From: Calycina herbarum
Lineage: Eukaryota > Ascomycota > Leotiomycetes > Helotiales > Pezizellaceae
DNA length: 64,000 nucleotides
Assembly: GCA_001414485.1 (NCBI GenBank)
Contig: LLEY01000095.1
Coordinates: 1-64,000 of the forward strand
Direction: 5' to 3'
Of the stretch, positions 59,301 through 64,000 are shown one piece after another. The notes beneath the pieces were generated by a model. The model saw nothing but the letters and a program-made list of their open reading frames with translations. It had not been told where the DNA came from and ran no database searches. How positions within the stretch are numbered: the first letter of the stretch is position 1; each line of letters opens with the position of its first letter. The position numbers were made by a program, and so were the translations under genes.

Positions 59301-61901
59301 TCATTTCTCTATGTATGTCCACTCCAATGACTCAGCAGATATTCCTTTCACTGTCACTTTTTTCGTTTCTCCGGGGACCAAGTCAAACCCATTATCACTC
59401 AGCTCGACACCTTGTTTCTCACTAAATACGAATCCCTTCGTTGGTTTCCTGGCTGATATCGAGACAAGCGATTGATCGTCCGAATACTTGATCTCAACCC
59501 CACGATCATCAAACTTGAGGTACTTGATAGGATCTGGCCATGAAATATCAGTAGCGATATCCTGATCTTTGATAACCAGCTTGGCAAATATGATAACTGG
59601 ATCAGCCATCGAGGTATCAAACACAGTGCTTGAACTGGCATCCAATTGAAGTTTCTTCTCGCGAATAACATCGGTTGTTCCGTTTGGTTCGATCATTACG
59701 TCTTCCTCCAGGCTTGGCAGTACCTCTTTCCCACTGCGAATAGAGATGAATTTCACTACCACTTTTCCACGCATCTCTTCCAGGTTGTTACTCGCGATCC
59801 AGACATCAAATTCGATGTCTTCCCACAAAAGTCGCATATCAATATGACTCGTATCCCTCTTCCACAATTCATCAGCCGGTCGCATCGTCCAGTCATAAAA
59901 CTTCCTCGACACCCCAATAACAAGCGGAGCCATCGCTCTCTTGATAGCATAATAAGCAGGCTTAGGGACAAGGAAGTAATCTACCACAGCCCAAGACATC
60001 GTAGGCCAACAATCATTCAATTGCCACACCAACACCCCACCACATTTTCTCTCCCCTTTCTTGCCCCAATCTCGTCTCCAGGATTTATACGCCCAACTCA
60101 TGGCGTCTGCTTGCATGACTTGAGTAAGATGTGTGAAGCCCTTTAAATCATATCGGATTCGGAAATTCTCAGCCACGTACGAGACGAGACGGCGTTCGTG
60201 ACCAATGGCTTTATTTCTAAAATCCATGGCCATTGATCCCGGATATCTATCTTCTTCTTTAGAAATGCACTTCTCAATCGTTTCCAAATGAGGATAAGCT
60301 TCCATCCCAAACTCCGAAACGAAACGGCCTCCCATATTTGGTAGGAGTTGATAATGTTTCATCTCACCATGCCAAACATTCCATTGATGTACATCCCCCA
60401 CAGTCCCATCAACCTTCAACACCGAACTCGTCCCATTACCAAAAGGTGAACTAGGATGATACGGCACACCCTTAACTACTTCCACTACGAGCTTGGGAAG
60501 AAGATACTCATAGATATATCGCGCCGGGAAATCAGTTTTCAACCATGATTCTGGATCTTTATCTTCCTCGAACCTATATTCAAGTCCGTATCTTTCCACA
60601 ATTTGGTAATCCTCGTTATTGCCCGCCCAAATCACGATACAAGGATGGTGTCTCAAACGAGCAAGGTTTTGACGTGCTTCTTCCTCTATGGATTTTAGAT
60701 ACTGAGGGTAGGTGGGGTAATTCGCGCAGGCGAACATGAAGTCTTGCCATACCAGGATTCCGAACTCATCACAGGCGTTGTAAAATGAGGAGTGCTCGTA
60801 GATTCCTCCACCCCAAATACGAATCATAGTTTGGTTTCCTTCTGCGGCGAGCTTTATCCAGTTCCTATATCTTTCGGGGGAAATCTGTGAGAGGAAGGAG
60901 TCGGTTGGTATCCAGCATGCTCCTCCAGCGAAGACGTCGATGTTGTTAATGCGGAAGTAGAATGTGGTGCCTATTGAATCTTTGTCTTGGATGAGTTCTG
61001 CCTTTCGGAAACCGAATGTTTTGATGACTGAGTTTTCCGGGTCTGAAAGGAGGACCCCGGTGATGGTGTAGAGTGATTGTTTTCCGTACCCACGAGGCCA
61101 CCAGAGTTCGACATCGATATCGAAATCCAATTTAAGGAAACCACTGGATGCAAAAAGCTGGTAGCTTTCCATAATATCGTCTTCTTTCCCATCATCCCCC
61201 TTGCGCCTCAACTGAAGCAGAATCTCCCCATCACCAGCAATTCGCATACACATATTCCCCTTCGCCGTCCTTAAATCGGAGCTGAGTTCATAGTCGACCC
61301 ATACATCTTGTATCTGTGTAACAATGGTCTCCAAGAAGATGGGTTTCCATGGTCCACAACCTGTAAGAATAGGTCCCCAGTCCCAACCCCAATGATACTG
61401 AGCCTTCCGAACTGGTGCGCGGGACATCTCCGTCTGATGAACGATAAACTTATGCTCCGGATGCGACTTGATCAATTCCAATCCCTTTTTCCTCGCGGAT
61501 TCAAAAACAATTTCTAATACGTTGTCCTCAGTTGACTTCTTGAGTTTTTCGGTGATGAGAATTCGATGTTCTAAAAACATGTTTTCGCTAGCCAAGACGA
61601 GTTGGCCATTTACATAAACTGAGGCATAGGTATCTAGTCCTTCGAATTTTAGGATGGTAGTAGATCCTGGGGGCGTGTCGAGTGGTGAGGGGAAGGTGGT
61701 TCTGTAGGTCCATATTGAGTCTGCTATCCAGCGGACGGAGAGCTCGTTTAGGTCGAGGAAGGGATCGAGGATCTTATTGTTTTTCAGGAGGTCGCGATGG
61801 AGTTCTGTCGGGAGGTCGTTGGCTGGTAGGTATTCGGAATCCGAGTCCAGGTTTCCTTGTTTGAAGGTCCAGTTTGAGATGAGGGGGGTGATCGTGCACA
61901 T
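59301..61901 (-). CDS. mndB: beta-mannosidase, glycoside hydrolase family 2 (MndB type)
   Basis: Single exon, 866 residues from the ATG at 61901. The frame extends upstream without an ATG, and homologous sequence (W-F-K-Q, DLLKNNKILDPFLDLNE, WTYRTTF) begins soon after this Met. It holds a jelly-roll N-domain, an immunoglobulin-like domain and a TIM barrel with QYHWGWDWGP, then the acid/base Glu430 in WAGNNED and the nucleophile Glu530 in FVSEFGMEAYP, both as GH2 requires. There is no signal peptide, so it is intracellular, as for the MndB clade that removes terminal beta-mannose from manno-oligosaccharides after uptake. It is divergent from a sugar transporter with 461 bp between start codons. 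The gene symbol rests on clade resemblance only. Confidence 0.92.
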   Translation of the reverse strand: MCTITPLISNWTFKQGNLDSDSEYLPANDLPTELHRDLLKNNKILDPFLDLNELSVRWIADSIWTYRTTFPSPLDTPPGSTTILKFEGLDTYASVYVNGQLVLASENMFLEHRILITEKLKKSTEDNVLEIVFESARKKGLELIKSHPEHKFIVHQTEMSRAPVRKAQYHWGWDWGPILTGCGPWKPIFLETIVTQIQDVWVDYELSSDLRTAKGNMCMRIAGDGEILLQLRRKGDDGKEDDIMESYQLFASSGFLKLDFDIDVELWWPRGYGKQSLYTITGVLLSDPENSVIKTFGFRKAELIQDKDSIGTTFYFRINNIDVFAGGACWIPTDSFLSQISPERYRNWIKLAAEGNQTMIRIWGGGIYEHSSFYNACDEFGILVWQDFMFACANYPTYPQYLKSIEEEARQNLARLRHHPCIVIWAGNNEDYQIVERYGLEYRFEEDKDPESWLKTDFPARYIYEYLLPKLVVEVVKGVPYHPSSPFGNGTSSVLKVDGTVGDVHQWNVWHGEMKHYQLLPNMGGRFVSEFGMEAYPHLETIEKCISKEEDRYPGSMAMDFRNKAIGHERRLVSYVAENFRIRYDLKGFTHLTQVMQADAMSWAYKSWRRDWGKKGERKCGGVLVWQLNDCWPTMSWAVVDYFLVPKPAYYAIKRAMAPLVIGVSRKFYDWTMRPADELWKRDTSHIDMRLLWEDIEFDVWIASNNLEEMRGKVVVKFISIRSGKEVLPSLEEDVMIEPNGTTDVIREKKLQLDASSSTVFDTSMADPVIIFAKLVIKDQDIATDISWPDPIKYLKFDDRGVEIKYSDDQSLVSISARKPTKGFVFSEKQGVELSDNGFDLVPGETKKVTVKGISAESLEWTYIEK

Positions 61902-62362
61902 TTTTGGTGTGTGCTTCTGTGTATCAATGTCGCGGTTATTCAGTACCCAATTCTTCAATTGGATTTGTTGAACTGGGTGATGATTTGTTTGAAGTTTGGT
62001 ATCATTTGTTGCACAGAGAATAATTCCGTTACTCAAGAGTGGGTGGAAGAGTGAGAGTCTCGTTCTCGCTCAGAGATCGCCGAGTGATTCCATTCCGGGA
62101 AGTTCTAGCAATGATCCTTGACTCTATGCAACCCCAGACTGCAGGCGCGGAAGCGGGGTAAAATATCACTATGCGGGGCGAAGAGTGGGGTTACAAGAGA
62201 GATATCGTGGGGCAGATATCTCTTCTCATTCTTTGGTGGCGTCTTGATTTCATTCAACAGACAATTTGATAAGGTTGTTATTTACCACGGAAGAGGATTT
62301 TTGCCTTGAATTATATTTTATTACGAGCACTTGCTTGCAACTCGGTAAACAAAAGAGGTGTG
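61902..62362. promoter_or_regulatory. bidirectional promoter region, beta-mannosidase/transporter
   Basis: 461 bp between divergent start codons at 61901 and 62363, short enough to hold a shared control region. Candidate fungal CreA-type motif SYGGRG is present at about 62154 (GCGGGG) and 62174 (GCGGGG); such hexamers also occur by chance. Confidence 0.4.
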
Positions 62363-64000
62363 ATGGCAAAAAATGAATCGAAAGATGAATATGTTGGGGA
62401 GAAAAGGTTAACGGAAGATGGTAAGAAAATCATTGAGGAAAATGAGGTGAAGGGGGTAAACACGACTTTTGCATCGATAATGGCGAAGCATAAACCAAAT
62501 CCATGGGGAAAAGGACATTTGACACTATATGCTCTCTCAGCAGTATGTTTCCTGAGCTCGACCATGAGTGGTAAGTCTTTTTTTTTCATCTTAGCTTTCC
62601 ACCGTTACTTGGATGTTCCGGTAGAGCTGATCCCAAACTCGCAGGCTTTGACAGCTCCCTCATGGGCTCAATCAATGTCCTTGATAATTACACGAATTAC
62701 TACAATCTCCCAAAGAAAGGAACAGCTTCCACGGGCATCGTCTTCTCAATCTGGCAGGTTGGACAGATGTGTGCTGCGCTTTTCGTGTGGATTGCAGATT
62801 GGCGAGGTCGAAAGACTTTGATTTTTATTGGCGCAATTGGGGCTATTGTAGGCACGATAATTACTGCGACCGCGCCAGACCTCCAAACATTTATAGGAGG
62901 GAGATTCTTGCTAGCTTTCTTTGCAACACTTGCTTGCTCTGCGAGTCCGCTCTACTTGGTCGAAGTTGCACCACCACAGTACCGAGGTACTTTGGCTGGC
63001 TTGTACAATACGTTTTATTATTTCGTAAGTGGAAGCATTGAATTTCGACGAAGGAAAGCTAATAAATTTCCTAGGGCTCGATCCTGGCAACGTCTTCGGT
63101 TTATGGTGCTCACAAACACCTCGCCGAGAAAGGCAACTATGATTGGCGTCTACCCCTTTGGCTGCAAATGGCATGTCCGGCAATTGTCTCCGTTTGTATT
63201 ATATGGTTCCCAGAATCACCGCGTTGGCTAGTCGGGAAAGACAGACACGAAGAAGCCCGCGCATTCATCGTCAAATATCACACGAACGGTGACCCAGACC
63301 ATCCCCTAGTCAACCTTGAGATGACAGAAATGATCGAATCTTTACAGCGCGACCCAATTACTAATTGGCGAAACTTCTTTGATATGCGAGTCTTATTCAA
63401 AACTAAAGCTAGGAGATACCGGACAATGTTGAACCTGACATTCGCTTGGTTCGGACAGTTTTCCGGAAACAAGTACACTTCACCTTATCACCATCAAAGA
63501 TCTTGCTAATTTATAGTAGTGTAATCTCATATTACCTCCCATACCTACTAGCAAACGTCGGGATAACCAGTGCCGATACCAAACTCCTCCTAAATATCAT
63601 CTACGCGATCGTAGGTTACATTTTTGCCACAGCCGGAGCAAGAATGCACGACGTAATCGGGCGACGAAAAATGCTTCTCGGTGCGACTGCAGGCTTGATA
63701 CTGGCACTATCCATCACAGCCGGAACAGCAGCTGGCTACGTGAGAACCAAAAGTCACACCTCCTCTTCGGCATCAATTGGGTTTATCTTCATCTTCGGGG
63801 CAATTTTCGCATTCGGATTTACCTCCATGCAGCCGATTTATCCAGCGGAGGTGATGAGCAACGATATGAGAGCAAAGGGAATGGGAACTTATAAATTGAT
63901 GGGAGGGTGTGCGGGGTTTGTTAATACTTTCGCGGCACCGATTGCTCTAAGTAATGTGAGTATTGATCCGAGTCTGGTTCGCGGCGAGATGACTCGGCTA
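62363..64000 (+). CDS. MFS sugar transporter (partial, runs off the window)
   Basis: Model: 62363-62570, 62645-63024, 63075-63472 and 63517-63955, then a donor GTGAGT at 63956 with the last exon(s) beyond the window; 475 codons visible. All introns are 43-74 nt GT-AG and the frame is kept (GFDSSLMGS, YYF-GSILATSS, GNN-SVISYYLPYL). Sugar-porter signatures: GFDSSLMGS, DWRGRKT between TM2 and TM3, PESPRWLVG after TM6, and IGRRKML in the second half. Close in style to fungal lactose/hexose permeases at the plasma membrane. Context with an intracellular beta-mannosidase suggests a mannose-containing disaccharide or oligosaccharide as cargo, which is inference. Confidence 0.88.

Noticed and set aside
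1..64000. tRNA or rRNA genes
   Set aside because: I did not find a convincing cloverleaf with A and B boxes or any rRNA-like segment by eye; a covariance-model scan would be needed to rule out tRNAs.

Overview
The window looks like a nuclear contig from a filamentous ascomycete (Pezizomycotina; Leotiomycetes is a guess from protein style only). The genes carry short 50-80 bp GT-AG introns, and the families are typically fungal: cytochrome P450s, DHA14 and sugar MFS transporters, a Pth11-like rhodopsin-domain protein, cutinase, GH2 beta-mannosidase, DUF3712 and DUF7730-like proteins. The middle carries very strong repeat-induced point mutation (RIP).

Layout. (1) About 0.3-9.5 kb, normal composition: a DUF3712 membrane protein (-), a DUF7730/F-box-like protein (+), then what may be a decayed secondary-metabolism locus on the minus strand: an intact DHA14 efflux pump (7668-9497), a dead P450 (5107-7254) and a possible methyltransferase relic (about 4556-4965). 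(2) About 10.0-45.2 kb, an AT-rich RIP block with CpA/TpG almost gone but CpG kept. It is built of nested transposons: two Fot1/pogo-like DNA elements with TA target duplications; a minus-strand LINE split by a Ty3/Gypsy element (20717-28281, 5-bp duplication TCTAG); a second, 5'-truncated relative of that Gypsy element; a different minus-strand Gypsy element (36719-42886, AGTAC); and seven solo LTRs, six of them closed by exact 5-bp duplications on both sides in my reading and the seventh also paired (see entries). A small island of ordinary composition (16.1-17.7 kb) holds an unidentified gene relic. (3) About 45.2-47.5 kb, two gene relics at the edge of the block: a Zn2Cys6-type transcription-factor regulatory domain and a short-chain dehydrogenase whose catalytic Tyr codon is a stop. 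(4) 48.4-64.0 kb, intact genes: two convergent P450s, a Pth11-like 7-TM protein divergent from the second P450, a Mid2-like single-pass surface protein, a secreted cutinase, and a divergent pair of intracellular beta-mannosidase and MFS sugar transporter that runs off the window.

How it works together: beta-mannosidase and sugar transporter share a 461-bp promoter and suggest an uptake-then-hydrolysis module for mannosides. The cutinase beside them adds a plant-surface function. The RIP block has destroyed everything inside it except a few young or short LTRs. All gene models are spliced by hand from splice-site consensus and reading-frame continuity; no database search was possible.
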